A stretch of DNA of 64,000 bases from Rutstroemia sp. NJR-2017a BVV2 (lineage: Eukaryota > Ascomycota > Leotiomycetes > Helotiales > Rutstroemiaceae): contig NJPS01000022.1 in assembly GCA_002946415.1 (NCBI GenBank), positions 124,001 to 188,000 of the forward strand, in the 5' to 3' direction. Under the pieces are notes generated by a model that did no database searches, was not told the DNA's origin, and worked only from the letters and a program-made list of their open reading frames with translations. The first letter of the stretch is position 1; every line of letters begins with the position of its first letter. A program made the translations under genes and the position numbers. Positions 1 to 10,932 of the stretch are shown piece by piece.

Positions 1-1775
1 GCACTAATAGGTGGCGGTTTCGATTCCGGCTTCTCAATAGCGGTAGTGCGACGAAGTAAAGCTAGGATTTCTTCCGGGTTTGGAGGTCGCGATGGTTTAA
101 ACTTTTGAGCTTCTTGCTGTAATCGAATTCGTTCATTCTCTTTATTTGCTAAACTGACGTCCGCTTGTAATTGCTGCAGTTCCTTGAGCAGATCATCTCG
201 GATCTTCTTTTTCTCTGCATGTGGATCATGCGGGATGGAGAATCTAGCTGATTTTCGTCTTTTTGCTGGTGGTTCGGCCTCAGACTCTTTCTCAGAAGAA
301 AACTCTACCCGTTGTTTCAAGGGGGATGACTTTAACTTTTGTCCAAGTGCCTTGTTTCTTCTTGCTGTCTTGCTAGGTGTAGAGTGTATCCCGACTGGTG
401 GTGTGGTAACAATTGGATCAGCAATACCTCGTTGCGTAGGAGTGGGTGGTAATTCTGGCTCTTCTGGCTCTTCTGGCTCTTCTGGCTCTTCTGGCTCTTC
501 TGGTTCAGGTCTTGATCGCCGTCGGGAAGGAGGCGCGGATAGTCGAGCTGAAGACTTCTGAGCTGGAGACCTCTGAGCTGCAGGGAACAATTGTCGTTGA
601 GTCGACCTAGCTGTTGACAACTGCTGTGATCTTCGGGTGCTAGGAGAGGAGTTATTACTTGATGGGACAATATCTTCAGATAACTGTGGATCATCAACTG
701 GTGGTGCAGGTTCTTCCATTGATTGTCTTCGAACTATATCCGCCATGAATGCTTCTGCTGCTGGTGGAACAGGATCTTTTGGAGTGGTAGAAGGGAGTTC
801 ATTGGGTGCATCAGGGGTGCCAATGTCAAAACTTTCCTCTGACTGTATGGCAGTAGGAGGTTCAATGGGGCTTGCGGGGATTGTCTCTTCGACAACATTG
901 TTGTCGATAATATCAGTAGGCTCAGCAGGCTCAGGAGACTCAGTAGGCGGACTGGCCGCACCAGGTTGCGAAACTTCCGGCTCACTCAACGCTCTACTCC
1001 TAATCGCAATCTCATCCGTTGTTTTAGGAAGCCCAGCATTGAAGGATACAGCCTGGGGCGGAGGTGGTTCCTTCGGTGTTGTAGAAACCTCCTCATCTAC
1101 CTCTACAGCCAGACCAGGCTCTACTATCTCTGTAGGAGTCGCCGCAGGAGGTGATCTTCTAAGACCCGTCTTCTGGAAAGGATTGAAATCTTCCGGTAAT
1201 TCTTCAGTCTGAGGATCCGTCAAAGGCTGGCTACTCTGTCCCGGTACAGGCGACCTTCTCAATCCCTTCTTTTGAAACGGATTCGCAATGCCTTGAATAT
1301 TATCAAATGCAGCCGCTGGTTTGAAATTACTTCGTGGTGTCTCCCCAGCTACCGGCGGTCGTTTGGCAGGAGATCTTGACATGCGCCTGGGCTGCGATGC
1401 CATACCTCCTCCGACTGATCGGGCTCTTGTGGGTGTACGACTGGGCGTGCCATTATTTGCATCATTGCTTCGTCCTAGAATTGGTCGATCCCCCGTCGAC
1501 CTTCCTCTGCCGCTTTGCGGTGTATTCCCTAAAGCCCTTTCAAAGACATCTTGTAATCTTCCTCTATTTGCAGAGGTGCCGATATCAGGTCCCGTAGATA
1601 CTGCCCTCGCAAGCAATTGAGGATTGTGACGCGCTAGACTGGCTTTCGTGGGAGAGGCAAATGAAGAGAAGGGACGCGCCGATTGTGTAGGTACTGGGAT
1701 GCGACTAGGAGTCGGAGGGACATTTGCAGAGGGAACTGGAGTTTTCGACCGTCGCGAGGGAGTTTCGTCTGCCAT
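1..1775 (-). CDS. Disordered/coiled-coil protein, 5' part only (runs off window edge)
   Basis: The ATG is at 1773-1775 (MADETPSRRSKTPVP...). The frame stays open for 591 codons to the window start, so the C-terminus is missing. Most of the visible protein is low-complexity, rich in Pro, Ser, Thr and Arg. A repeated NPFQK(K/T)GLRRSP motif occurs twice. A run of Glu-Glu-Pro repeats is encoded by a 9-bp minisatellite near 450-510. The part nearest the edge becomes basic and then helical (AEKKKIRDDLLKELQQLQAD, LANKENERIRLQQ), which looks like a coiled coil. Fungal kinetochore or chromatin adaptor proteins can look like this, but I do not recognise the family and assign no function. The frame was checked by translating several separate segments. 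Confidence 0.7.
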   Translation of the reverse strand, partial: MADETPSRRSKTPVPSANVPPTPSRIPVPTQSARPFSSFASPTKASLARHNPQLLARAVSTGPDIGTSANRGRLQDVFERALGNTPQSGRGRSTGDRPILGRSNDANNGTPSRTPTRARSVGGGMASQPRRMSRSPAKRPPVAGETPRSNFKPAAAFDNIQGIANPFQKKGLRRSPVPGQSSQPLTDPQTEELPEDFNPFQKTGLRRSPPAATPTEIVEPGLAVEVDEEVSTTPKEPPPPQAVSFNAGLPKTTDEIAIRSRALSEPEVSQPGAASPPTESPEPAEPTDIIDNNVVEETIPASPIEPPTAIQSEESFDIGTPDAPNELPSTTPKDPVPPAAEAFMADIVRRQSMEEPAPPVDDPQLSEDIVPSSNNSSPSTRRSQQLSTARSTQRQLFPAAQRSPAQKSSARLSAPPSRRRSRPEPEEPEEPEEPEEPEEPELPPTPTQRGIADPIVTTPPVGIHSTPSKTARRNKALGQKLKSSPLKQRVEFSSEKESEAEPPAKRRKSARFSIPHDPHAEKKKIRDDLLKELQQLQADVSLANKENERIRLQQEAQKFKPSRPPNPEEILALLRRTTAIEKPESKPPPIS

Positions 1776-2271
1776 TATAGCGTATACCTGGGCGTATTAT
1801 CCCATTGTTGATGGTTTTGGCTAGGAGGTTGTCGCAGTTGAATGTAAATTTGAGGTCGCGTGTTGAGACGCGCCGATGGGTTTCGCGAGATCCTCGTAGA
1901 TTGATAAGCTTCACTTTACTACACAGACAAGATTTGGTGCGAAACAAGAGATTTGGTGTGACTTTATCTCTCTATTTCTGCTAGTTACTAAGTCAGAAGC
2001 CGTATATAATTATGATATATTCTGACCAGGCAAAATCCCTTGTAAACTTTTGTGGTCGAAACATATATGTTCTTGCTGACCAAATTCGAGTCGCAACGAT
2101 GACGTTTTGCTCCATGAAAGTTCAAGAAGTTCCATCCCGGAAAATAAATTTCTAACCTCTCTTCCCAGCTTTCCACTCCACGAACCTCCAACTCTCCGAG
2201 CCTGTTCAATGATTTCGCGATAGCACACCTCGAACTCTATCCACAGAGTCCAGATCCGCACAACACCCTAC
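1776..2271. other. Divergent intergenic region
   Basis: This 496-bp stretch separates the starts of two divergently transcribed genes (ATG at 1775 on minus, ATG at 2272 on plus) and must hold both promoters. Only short unsupported frames are present. I see no RNA gene or repeat. Confidence 0.5.
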
Positions 2272-2955
2272 ATGATGGAGCGACGAACCCTCCTCCGCTT
2301 ATCGCAACGACTGAAATTCCCCTCATCAACCCGCCACCTTCCCTTTGCGCCTATTCGCCATGACTCCTCGTCGTCGCGCAAACCCTCAACCCAACAAGCA
2401 AACCCCATAGGCGACTACTACGCCTCTATTCTCTCTGCGTCCACACCCCAAATATCCTCCTCCCCACCCACCATCGCCTCGCCCTCCAACCCACCCATTA
2501 CCTTTTCCTCCAAACCATCCTCCACCCCACCTGAACCCAGCATCCTCTTCTCCTCGCGCCTCAGCTCCCCCCTCGAGCGCCGCTCTGAAATAGCCCGCAA
2601 ATCGCGTCTCGTAGCCGGTGTACTAGTCCCGCCTCGTCCCAGCGAACCCGACAACTGCTGTATGAGTGGGTGCGTAAACTGTGTTTGGGATCGGTATAGG
2701 GACGAGGTAGAGGAGTGGGCTGCGGCGACGAAGGAGGCGGATAAGGCGTTACGGTCGATGGAGAGCAGTGAGGCGGCGAGCAGTATGGATGATGATGGGG
2801 GTGGGAGCGAAGGGAATTGGGATTTTGGGGTGGGGGGGAAGGTTCCGGAAGGAGAGGATCTGTTTGGGAGTGTGCCGGTGGGGATTAGGGAGTTTATGGC
2901 GCAGGAGAAGAGGTTGAAGGAGAAGCATGCGAGGGAGGGGACGGTGGGGGGTTAG
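2272..2955 (+). CDS. OXLD1-like protein with oxidoreductase-like N-terminal domain, probably mitochondrial
   Basis: This is a single-exon 227-aa protein. Residues 1-35 are rich in Arg, Ser and hydrophobics with almost no acid (MMERRTLLRLSQRLKF), as in a mitochondrial presequence. A Ser/Pro-rich spacer follows. Residues 118-149 carry the hallmark of the oxidoreductase-like family (Pfam Oxidored-like, human OXLD1): VPPRPSEPDNCCMSGCVNCVW, in which closely spaced Cys residues precede a Trp and an acidic helix. The C-terminal 80 residues are acidic or glycine-rich and look disordered. The molecular role of the family is not established; a redox or metal-binding role in mitochondria is inferred from the cysteines. 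A second ATG directly follows the first, so the start could be 2275. Confidence 0.85.
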   Translation: MMERRTLLRLSQRLKFPSSTRHLPFAPIRHDSSSSRKPSTQQANPIGDYYASILSASTPQISSSPPTIASPSNPPITFSSKPSSTPPEPSILFSSRLSSPLERRSEIARKSRLVAGVLVPPRPSEPDNCCMSGCVNCVWDRYRDEVEEWAAATKEADKALRSMESSEAASSMDDDGGGSEGNWDFGVGGKVPEGEDLFGSVPVGIREFMAQEKRLKEKHAREGTVGG

Positions 2956-3457
2956 AGTAAGACTATGAAATGCGACAGAAGCAAGAAAGGAACGATCGAG
3001 GGAGAAAGGATGACACAGAGAAGGGATCAGCAAGGATAGAGATTTGTGTATATATTATGATACCACGGAACTTGGTTGCAACGTGGCAGATACCTCGGAC
3101 ACACCACACTGAGCATTATTTACGAAGACGAGCATTATTTACAAAGACGATGGTTGGATATTGAATATATTAGATGGAATATAAATTTGGTTCGGCACCA
3201 TGGGTATAATCAACACTGAGATCAAAGAAACATGCCCTTCATTATTCTGCCAATATACTCCATACTTCCGGCCCCTCTATCCATAACTGAAAACCCCAGC
3301 ATCTGTGTCCTGTCCAATCCGTCCTGCTCTGTTCTTTCTGTCCATCCAATACCTCCTCATCGTGAAGCTTGTTGTCGGGTCGGTCGGTCGGTCGGTCGGT
3401 CGGTCGATCCTCCACTCTCCCCCACAAACCAACCCCGTACTCGTGTAGCCCGCCCGT
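2956..3457. other. Convergent 3' region between the OXLD1-like gene and DPM3
   Basis: About 500 bp separate two converging stop codons. The stretch contains a GGTC tetranucleotide microsatellite (listed separately) and AT-rich sequence near 3050-3200 that would suit 3' end formation. No gene is supported. Confidence 0.5.
3376..3407. repeat. (GGTC)n tetranucleotide microsatellite
   Basis: About seven to eight tandem copies of CGGT/GGTC lie in the shared 3' region downstream of DPM3. The repeat is outside coding sequence. Confidence 0.9.
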
Positions 3458-4237
3458 CTAATCGACATCCACACCCTTAGTCCTGAGATCCTTCCTAGCC
3501 ATCTCGATCTCCGCCATCAACTCCTTATGTGCACCCGGCACATCATTGAAGGTAAAAACGCCATAACCCAGCTTCCCCAAAAGATAAGCCCCAAACGAAA
3601 CCACCACCCAGAACGGCAACTATTTCCGCAGAAAATGAACCCAATCAGCAAGTCTGTTCTTGATGTGTGCGACGAGAGAGATCGTGGCTATCGGCAGTGT
3701 GCCGTCGTGCGAGAACAAGGTCGAGCAAGGAGATGCGGGAGGAGGGAAGGGAAAAGATTCGTATGCCCAGTTCGGTGGTAGCATACCCATCTTCTCTTCC
3801 CAGCTCTCGGGAGAAGAAGGTAGAGAGTGTAGTGCATCGTGGACGATGACGAGGGGGATAGGCATCGGCGTTATGGCCATAGTATTATCCATTTTGCATA
3901 TCTTGGATTGTTGCTGATCCGGGCAAAAACAAAGGGGTGGAAAAGAAACGCGGCGGGGAGATGTGAGGGAAATATCGAAAACACAACATACCACGGGGAC
4001 GATTTCTTCGGCAACCTTTCCAGGAAGTGGAATCAGTTCCAAATAGAGGGCCAAGTACAACTACAATGTTGGGAAATTTCCCCAAATCAGCGTTTTTCAT
4101 TTGGCTGCGTGCGTGCGTGCATGTCTAGGCAGGAGGGAATTGGACCCAGCACATCATGACTTAACCATAGAGTGAAGAGAACAACATACAGAAGTGACCA
4201 GCAGGCCAATAGAGATGGTTTGCTGAGCTCGGGTCAT
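3458..4237 (-). CDS. DPM3: Dolichol-phosphate mannosyltransferase subunit 3 (three exons)
   Basis: The exons are 4190-4237, 3992-4060 and 3458-3619, all joined in phase 0, giving 92 aa, the usual DPM3 length. The protein starts MTRAQQTISIGLLVTS and continues LYLALYLELIPLPGKVAEEI, then LPFWVVVSFGAYLLGKLGYG. These are the two membrane segments of the family. The C-terminal helix (PGAHKELMAEIEMARKDLRT) is the part that binds the catalytic subunit DPM1. The family tethers dolichol-phosphate mannose synthase to the ER membrane, feeding N-glycosylation, GPI anchors and O-mannosylation. Intron 1 is 129 bp. Intron 2 is 372 bp and, unusually, has no stop in the exon frame until the TAG that forms its own acceptor. 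Splice sites are GTATGT/TAG in both introns. Confidence 0.9.
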
Positions 4238-4780
4238 GGTTGCAATTTGGCGTACGATTGCTCAGGTTCGGGGATGTGTTTTGTTTTGGGCTTTGGTTTC
4301 GGTGAGATACGATGCGTGTATGAGTTGGCACAAATTTAAAGGTGGGTTGGGCGAAAAAATAAATGTAAGGAGTGTGGTTTGTAAGGAACGAGGTGTCGCT
4401 TTTGGCGGAGTTGAGGTTAGGTTGATTTGAGGACAGCTCGTCTCGCGGGTAACTAATTAATTTCTGGACGCCAATGGTCGTAAGCTTGAAACACACCCAT
4501 TGTCACGTGGGACATATACAGTTCACTCCTTGGCTTTGATATCCGACTCTCCCCACAGCCACTTCGCAAAAGATGATATGTTTCAGAAGGTAAGACTAAC
4601 TAATGCTGTCATCATCGTTCATGAAGTAACAGCGTGGATTACAATGTATACGATAACCGTGAATGACCGAACCCATCAACAAGCAACGCTTGATGTATAT
4701 GTTACTCCTCCCATGCGGTATCAACCAACGCCGAATTGCGCAGACCCATTATTTTTCTACTGTACAATGCACCACCCAGC
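4238..4780. other. Intergenic region upstream of DPM3
   Basis: This 543-bp stretch lies between the DPM3 start and the 3' end of the LRRC40-like gene. It should contain the DPM3 promoter. I see no gene, RNA or repeat. Confidence 0.45.
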
Positions 4781-7700
4781 CTAGTCTACATCCGTCAGGC
4801 TTGTTTCTCCGGCCGGAATTCTATCACGCAGCCAGGCAAGAGTTGCCTCCGTGCCCTTCTCCAAAATGGTGTACTTGGGAACACGGAAACGGTTCCCGCT
4901 AACATCCAACCTCTGCAATCCCTCGGGTCCACCCAAAAGTCCAATACGGGCATTCAAGCTGTTGATCTCGTTACTACTACAGTCAAGTGCCCTCAGTCCT
5001 TTAACTGCTTCTGGTAGGAGGTCCCGGATTGTGTTGTTTGACGCCATCAAGAAGATCAAGCTGGGGAAATGCGGTCTCAAGACTGGTAGCGAAGTTAGGC
5101 GATTGAAACTTATGTCGAGCTTCTCTAGTTGGGGAGCCTGTAAATGCTGCATTAGTGGTTGCAGGGAACTGAATGTGTTGGAGCTAAGGTTCAATTCCTT
5201 TAAGACTGGTAATTCCAGGTCGTCCTTGAGAAATGTGTCGCTTGTGAATTCATTATGAGCCAGGTTCAAGGAGGTCAAGGTGGATGCGAAGAACGCGATA
5301 GAACTAGGTATTTCCCTAAAATTGTTGTGGTGTAATTGTAATACCTTGATAGCTTCTTGCGACGCAACATCTGCTGCTGCCACTGGGTTCAGCGAGTGAG
5401 AATTCGTATGTGATCGATCCAATACACCACCAATTTTTACAGGCCAAGTGGCTGACGATGATGATGATGACGAGGGTCGACTTGGGGGGCTTGGCTCAGA
5501 AAGGAATTCGCTCCCTTCTTGCTCAGCCGGGATAATTCGCAGTTTGAGAGCGTTCTTCAAGTCCTCGGTACTCATCGTGGAGAATTTCTTCTCCCTGAGC
5601 GGATTTCCACTTATACGGAAGATATCAAGGGCTTCCATCTCACCTATCCTATCGTCCAAGACCTTGATATTGTTTCCGTCGAAATTAACATTCTTCAGCT
5701 TTGGCAGATCGACAAATCCTACAGGCAACTCTGAGATTTTGTTGTCCTCGGCAGCCAGAGTGCGGAGAGATGACCAAGAGCTCAAGTCTGGTAGTCCGGT
5801 AAGGCGATTCGAAGAGCAACTCAATTGATGCAATGAAGGAAGGCTGAGCTCGGATTCTGTGATGCTCGTGATCGCATTGCTTGTGACATCAAGGAGCTGA
5901 AGTTGAGGAAGCTCCTTCACCTCTGCGGAAACCAGAGTCCCAGCAATGCCATTCTTCACAGCCATAAGCTCGGTAAGAGGCAACTGATGGAGAATCTCAA
6001 AAGGCAGAGATTTGAAACGATTTTCTGTAACGTTGAGAATTCTCAATCGGACCAGCTGGGCGAATTCTTCTGGAAGGCTATCAAGCGCATTCCTTTGTAT
6101 ATCCAAAACCTCTAGATTCTGCAGATTGCAGATATCCACATCTAAAGTCCCGCTTAATCCGTTCCCCGCAATCTTCAGATCTCGTAGTGAGACAATCTGT
6201 GTGATAACATGTAGAGATTCATTCCCCAGTTTATTATTGGACTATAGGAGGTTAGGTTACATTTTGCATATGTTTTAGAGACTCGACCCACCAGATTCAG
6301 AGTTGTCAACAGTTCTAGCCGGCGCAAACCACGGGGAATATCTTTCAGAAGGTTGCCATGAAGATCCAAAGTCTCAATACCACCAAATTGATTGCCCTTA
6401 AAGTCTTCATCGTCCATAGCTTCGCGGGGGTCTACATCTGGGAATACAGCATCATCAATGATTTCCAATTCGTTATCAGCAGCGATGAATCGTGCTAAGT
6501 CAACTGCTTCCGCCCATGATCCATCTTGAGGCTCAAGTGAATCAAGATTGTACATGTTCAATACCTCCTCGGGTATCTCTCTGAATCCCATGGCAGAAAT
6601 ATTGAGGCGTCCATCAGCTCGTGCAGCGCTGATTCTTTTTCGAAGAAGACCTTTGTTGTTATTTGGGTCGATATGTTGATTGAAAGGATCATTCGAAATG
6701 CCAAAATCAAACGCCTCTGTTGGTACTACAGGAGCTTTCTCTTGAGTAGGTTCAGCATCATCAGCTACTGGTTTTCCTGCTGCTGCCGCTCGTTTCGCCG
6801 CTTTCGCCTTTGCAATTTGGTCTCTTAGCGCAGATGATGACTTCGTAGCTGTGGTTTCTTCGCTGTTCGCCGAACTGGTGGCCGGCCCACTAGGAGCCGA
6901 TGTAACCGATTTGGGCGGGATGCTCTTGGAGTTCATAGATGTTTTCTTTGATAGAAATGGAGAGTCGTCGTCAAACTTTGACGCTTGGTCCATAGATGGC
7001 ATAGAGGGCTTTCGGAACAGACCGGTCACAGATGCTCGCTCCTTAACGGACCTAGCGCTAAAGGTCTTGCTACCAGATTTGATCGTAGGGAGTCGCTCCG
7101 ATTTTACAGGGCTTGGCGATCTCTGTAGAGCATTTCCAGGAGATGGAAGCTGTGTCATACTTCCAGGACTGAAGCTTGTTCGAATGGTTGGTGTTTTCAA
7201 CGCCTTCGTGGGACTAGATCGTTTCATAGGAGTCGTAGCTTGGTAGGTCGTTGGAGGAGGATGGAATGTACCCGAAGCCGAACGAAACTCTGAGACGGAC
7301 GGTACAGAATCTGCACTGGATGCCGGTCTTGAGCTAGCAGAAAGTCGAGATGGTGGTCTCATTGATCCATCGCTCTGATAACTGGACCCAGGTCTTGACG
7401 ATGTACCAGCGCGGGAGGAAGGACGTTGAGGATCCGGACCATTGTAGAAATTCGATTGCCTTCTCCTAACCGCTGGTGAGGATGGGATTCTCTGCAGCGT
7501 TTCCATAGTTCGCTCCGAGAGCGATGGGCGAGAGGACAAAATTCCGCCAGATCCTTCATCGTCATCCGATATGACAGGCGCAAACGAATTGTAGTCGTTT
7601 ACCAAATCACCCGCTTCACTTGATACAGGCCTACCCGAATCCAAGCTGTTTATTCTAGGGGTTCGAAAGGAGTTGTTGCTTGGTTTGTGCTGAATCGGAC

Positions 7701-7929
7701 GAGGGGGGAGGCGAGTGGTGGCAGACGGGGTAAGCCGTGGCTTCGTAGCCGTTGAGCTAGATAGCTGATCTCGAGATTGGGCATTTCGTAGTCGTGGGTT
7801 GTGAATGGTATTCGAAGGTTTCAGTGGTTGTTGTTGTTGAAGGTTCTCTCTCGAGGCCGATGGTCGTGGTAGGCGAGAGGGTCTAGGAAGCCCAGATGGC
7901 CGAGGCTTGTTAGGTGGTGCATTATCCAT
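4781..7929 (-). CDS. LRRC40-like leucine-rich-repeat protein (two exons)
   Basis: The exons are 6292-7929 and 4781-6241, joined in phase 0 across a 50-bp GT-AG intron, giving 1032 aa. The first ~430 residues are disordered (Pro/Ser/Arg-rich, many SRPGS-type stretches). From about residue 440 to the end there are leucine-rich repeats of the LxxLxLxxNxL type, for example LEVLDIQRNALDSLPEEF. The join falls inside a repeat (LTTLNL then SNNKLGNESL), which supports the splice. The C-terminal signature, NRFRVPKYTILEKGTEATL followed by AWLRDRIP, closely matches the end of LRRC40-family proteins. LRRs are protein-interaction scaffolds; the cellular role of the fungal members is not known to me. A short Ser run at about residue 770 is encoded by a GAT/TCA-type microsatellite. 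Confidence 0.85.
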
Positions 7930-9309
7930 GACTGCAGTTGTGCTCGCAGATGTCGAACAGTATTCAATACTTGGTCATACCTTGTCCGATCTGGTTATGA
8001 GGAGTAAACGCGGGAAAATGATGCTCGATATAAGTGAACGCGTTGGGTAAATAGAGCCCAGGATAAGGAAAGTGTAAATAAATCCTGTCTGCTGCACTAC
8101 TGGTACCTTCTTAGAATAACAAGCCTTGCTGCCACATCGAAAGGGATTTGATGCAAAATTGATACTTCCTCCATGAACAGAGACGATTGTGGCAATGGTG
8201 TCAACAGTATGGGAGGTAATTTAGAGCGGATCTCTTTTGTCTTCTTTTATTCTCGAAGCTCATTTCCCTATATGGATGGAAGATTCTTGTTGCTTGGGGA
8301 AACATTGGATATTGATGACCCTTTATGAGAGATTACTTACTCCATAACTGTCCATAGGGGGGATATGATTGGCTCACAGCCGTCAAACGGTTATCGTCCA
8401 TTTCTAATATCGGACGAACGACAGTGCTCGAGTGCTTAATGCGTGGGGCTCATTAGAAGCACCAGGTTTCTGCTCTGTGTGCCGAGTTCGGAGTACGGAG
8501 CAGGATAGAGGGGGGAAATTTCACATGCGACACGAAGGTTGCTGGATGTCTTCGCGGTCTTATTTTGCGAATGATGACCATCGACCTGCATAAGACTTAC
8601 CTTTGTGCCGTCCGTCCTTCCTCCACCCACAGTTCCCACTGTGCTTTAGGACAATGCGCATATACAGGTAGCCGTCCCGCGACGGCATCGGAATCGGCAT
8701 CGGCCTTTACCCGAGACTTTGAAGCACCAGAAGGCAAGAGTCCCCTTCATGCTTTACCAGAAATGATATTGGACTAAACTCGTTCCAGTCGGCGCACTAA
8801 GAAACTCACACTAAACCCCACATGGCATCGCCTTAGCAACTGTCGTCCAGCCATCTTTTGCTGAAATTGATTTGCATCTGTTCGCAAGTGTCGCAAATAA
8901 TGCCCACTCATAATTCTTATCGCATCTACGACATAAACATAAACACTTCAGTTATTTACCTATCGCATCCCATACAGTCTAGCCCAGAGAATTATATCAT
9001 CGCCGTCGCATTCGCTGTCCCAAGCTACAGACAGGTTGACGTGCAGAAGAAGAATAAGAATACTCCGCAATTGCTGGGGTTCCGACGAACCAGCGCGCGT
9101 TCTTCCGCGCACCGCACCTGGCCACAAGGCTCTCGTCGATTGCGAAACACCGACTGCTAGACTTGCGGAGCAGAACAAGCTCAGGTCGATTTGTTGCGCA
9201 TCGTGGAGTGTGTTACCAAAATCATTCCGATTCTCAAAACTACTCTCCATCTACCAGGCCTTATCCTTCCTACCCCCCACCACAATCCCACCATCACCAA
9301 CCTTGAAAC
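7930..9309. other. Divergent intergenic region, 1.4 kb
   Basis: This stretch lies between the divergent starts of the LRRC40-like gene and the coiled-coil gene at 9310. The part just upstream of 9310 is C-rich (CCCCCACCACAATCCCACCATC), resembling a fungal pyrimidine-rich leader. No supported gene, RNA or repeat was found. Confidence 0.45.
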
Positions 9310-10932
9310 ATGGCTTCCCAAGGCTCATACGATGATATGTCTAGTCCGGTCGATGTTCCAAGTACACCTCAACCATCGCACTCACATCTGCCAATCCAAA
9401 AAGAGGGGTCTGGACCCTTTTCTCCACAAAAGTCAATAGTCGATGAAACTTCTCGAGCCCCGGTTGGCGATCTTGCTTCACAGAACACTGCGAAATATAA
9501 CTCTCCTCGTCCTTTATCAACATCATTGACTCCTCCTCCATCCTCTCAAATTCCAAACATTCGTCAGACACTCAGTGCTGCCCCAATTGCTAACGTCGCA
9601 ACCTCGTCCCTCTCCAGCATCTCTTCTCCACCTCCTACCAACACAAATGGCATCACAAGAGCACCTGCGGTTGGTGTCCCATACAAACCTAGTGCTCAGG
9701 AAGTCGCTGAAGCTTCGCCGCAAGAGTTGAGGGATATGGTCCAAGCCTTGATCGTAGAGAACGCCAGGCTCGATAATACTGCTCGCGAAGCAAGCATGGA
9801 GAAGGCTCATTACAAATTGCAAAATACTCTTCTGGCTTTGGAATCCGAAGAAGCTATCAAACATCTAGAGGCAGAGCATGAATTGACTCGTCGAGAGGTT
9901 CAAGTCTTGCAACTTGCATATCAAGGACGAGCCGATACCAATGCACCAACTATTGAGTACGTCGTAAAATTGAAAGCCATCTGCAAGGATCTCGAACTGG
10001 AGAATCAAAGTATTACTCGCCGTCTTGAGAAAGCAAAGAAGGTGATTGAGATAAAGGAAGATCAGCTGGAAGCCGCTAAAGATGCAAATGAACGTCTTAC
10101 GCAGCGTATTCGAGAAAACAGGAAGCATATTAATGTTCTGCGTAGTCCAGGCGGTCTATTTCATATTGCTACCCCCAAGATGGCCAACAGCAGCTATCCT
10201 GCTACGCCACAGCAATATCACAGGACGCCACAGCAGACGCCTAGAACTAGTCGGTCGATTCGTGAAGCTCGTGAGCACGGTCAGGAACCCTTCGCTGCTC
10301 TTCTGTTGGCAGATCGGGTATTGAGCCAGGAGAATAACAGTGCGCCATCCACTCCTATCATCAGTCGACGTCCAGAACCTCGTACGCCTACTACTAGTAG
10401 GCACAATCGTGGCGTACAATCACTTTCTTCCTTACCAACCACGCCTCGTTCAGCTCGTCCTGGTACTGCTAATTCCACCCTTCTCCCCTCCGCACAATTT
10501 ATGCCCCAATCTGCTCCACGTCCCGTTTACCCCAACAGAACTCCAATAAACCATGGACGACAGCGCAGACGCAAGAGTCGTGACAGTACGATCTCAGCAG
10601 AGGATGTCGAAGAAATTGCTCGTGCTGCATTGGAACAACATCGCCGTGGAGAAAGCGAGGAAATTCAAGAAAGCCGTGCTAGTCAAAGTGCAACCGAAAT
10701 GTTGCGTGCTGATCCTAGTGAGTCTTTCGAAGTAGCAGCATCCCGAACAAGTACTCCCAACCCTGTTGCGGAAAAGAGCGGTCTCTTACAGTCGAAAATC
10801 TTTGGGACGGTGACAAAACCGGTTGAGAAGAGAAAGCGTGAAGAAAGCTATGGTGTGGATTATTCAAACAAGAAAGTGCGAGCTGGAGAGGCTATTGGGC
10901 TTGGAATAGGTTTCGAAGCATCTCGGGTTTGA
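9310..10932 (+). CDS. Conserved-looking coiled-coil protein of unknown function
   Basis: This is a single-exon 540-aa protein. Residues ~1-130 are Ser/Thr/Pro-rich and disordered. Residues ~135-285 form a long heptad-like coiled coil (PQELRDMVQALIVENARLDN, KAICKDLELENQSITRRLEK, VIEIKEDQLEAAKDANERL). The rest is disordered, with many TPR/TPT phosphosite-like motifs. A basic cluster (GRQRRRKSRDST) and a C-terminal KRKREE segment look like nuclear localisation signals. The shape fits a spindle-pole, septal or nuclear scaffold, but I do not recognise the family. The start was chosen as the first ATG of the frame, directly after a C-rich leader. Confidence 0.8.
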   Translation: MASQGSYDDMSSPVDVPSTPQPSHSHLPIQKEGSGPFSPQKSIVDETSRAPVGDLASQNTAKYNSPRPLSTSLTPPPSSQIPNIRQTLSAAPIANVATSSLSSISSPPPTNTNGITRAPAVGVPYKPSAQEVAEASPQELRDMVQALIVENARLDNTAREASMEKAHYKLQNTLLALESEEAIKHLEAEHELTRREVQVLQLAYQGRADTNAPTIEYVVKLKAICKDLELENQSITRRLEKAKKVIEIKEDQLEAAKDANERLTQRIRENRKHINVLRSPGGLFHIATPKMANSSYPATPQQYHRTPQQTPRTSRSIREAREHGQEPFAALLLADRVLSQENNSAPSTPIISRRPEPRTPTTSRHNRGVQSLSSLPTTPRSARPGTANSTLLPSAQFMPQSAPRPVYPNRTPINHGRQRRRKSRDSTISAEDVEEIARAALEQHRRGESEEIQESRASQSATEMLRADPSESFEVAASRTSTPNPVAEKSGLLQSKIFGTVTKPVEKRKREESYGVDYSNKKVRAGEAIGLGIGFEASRV

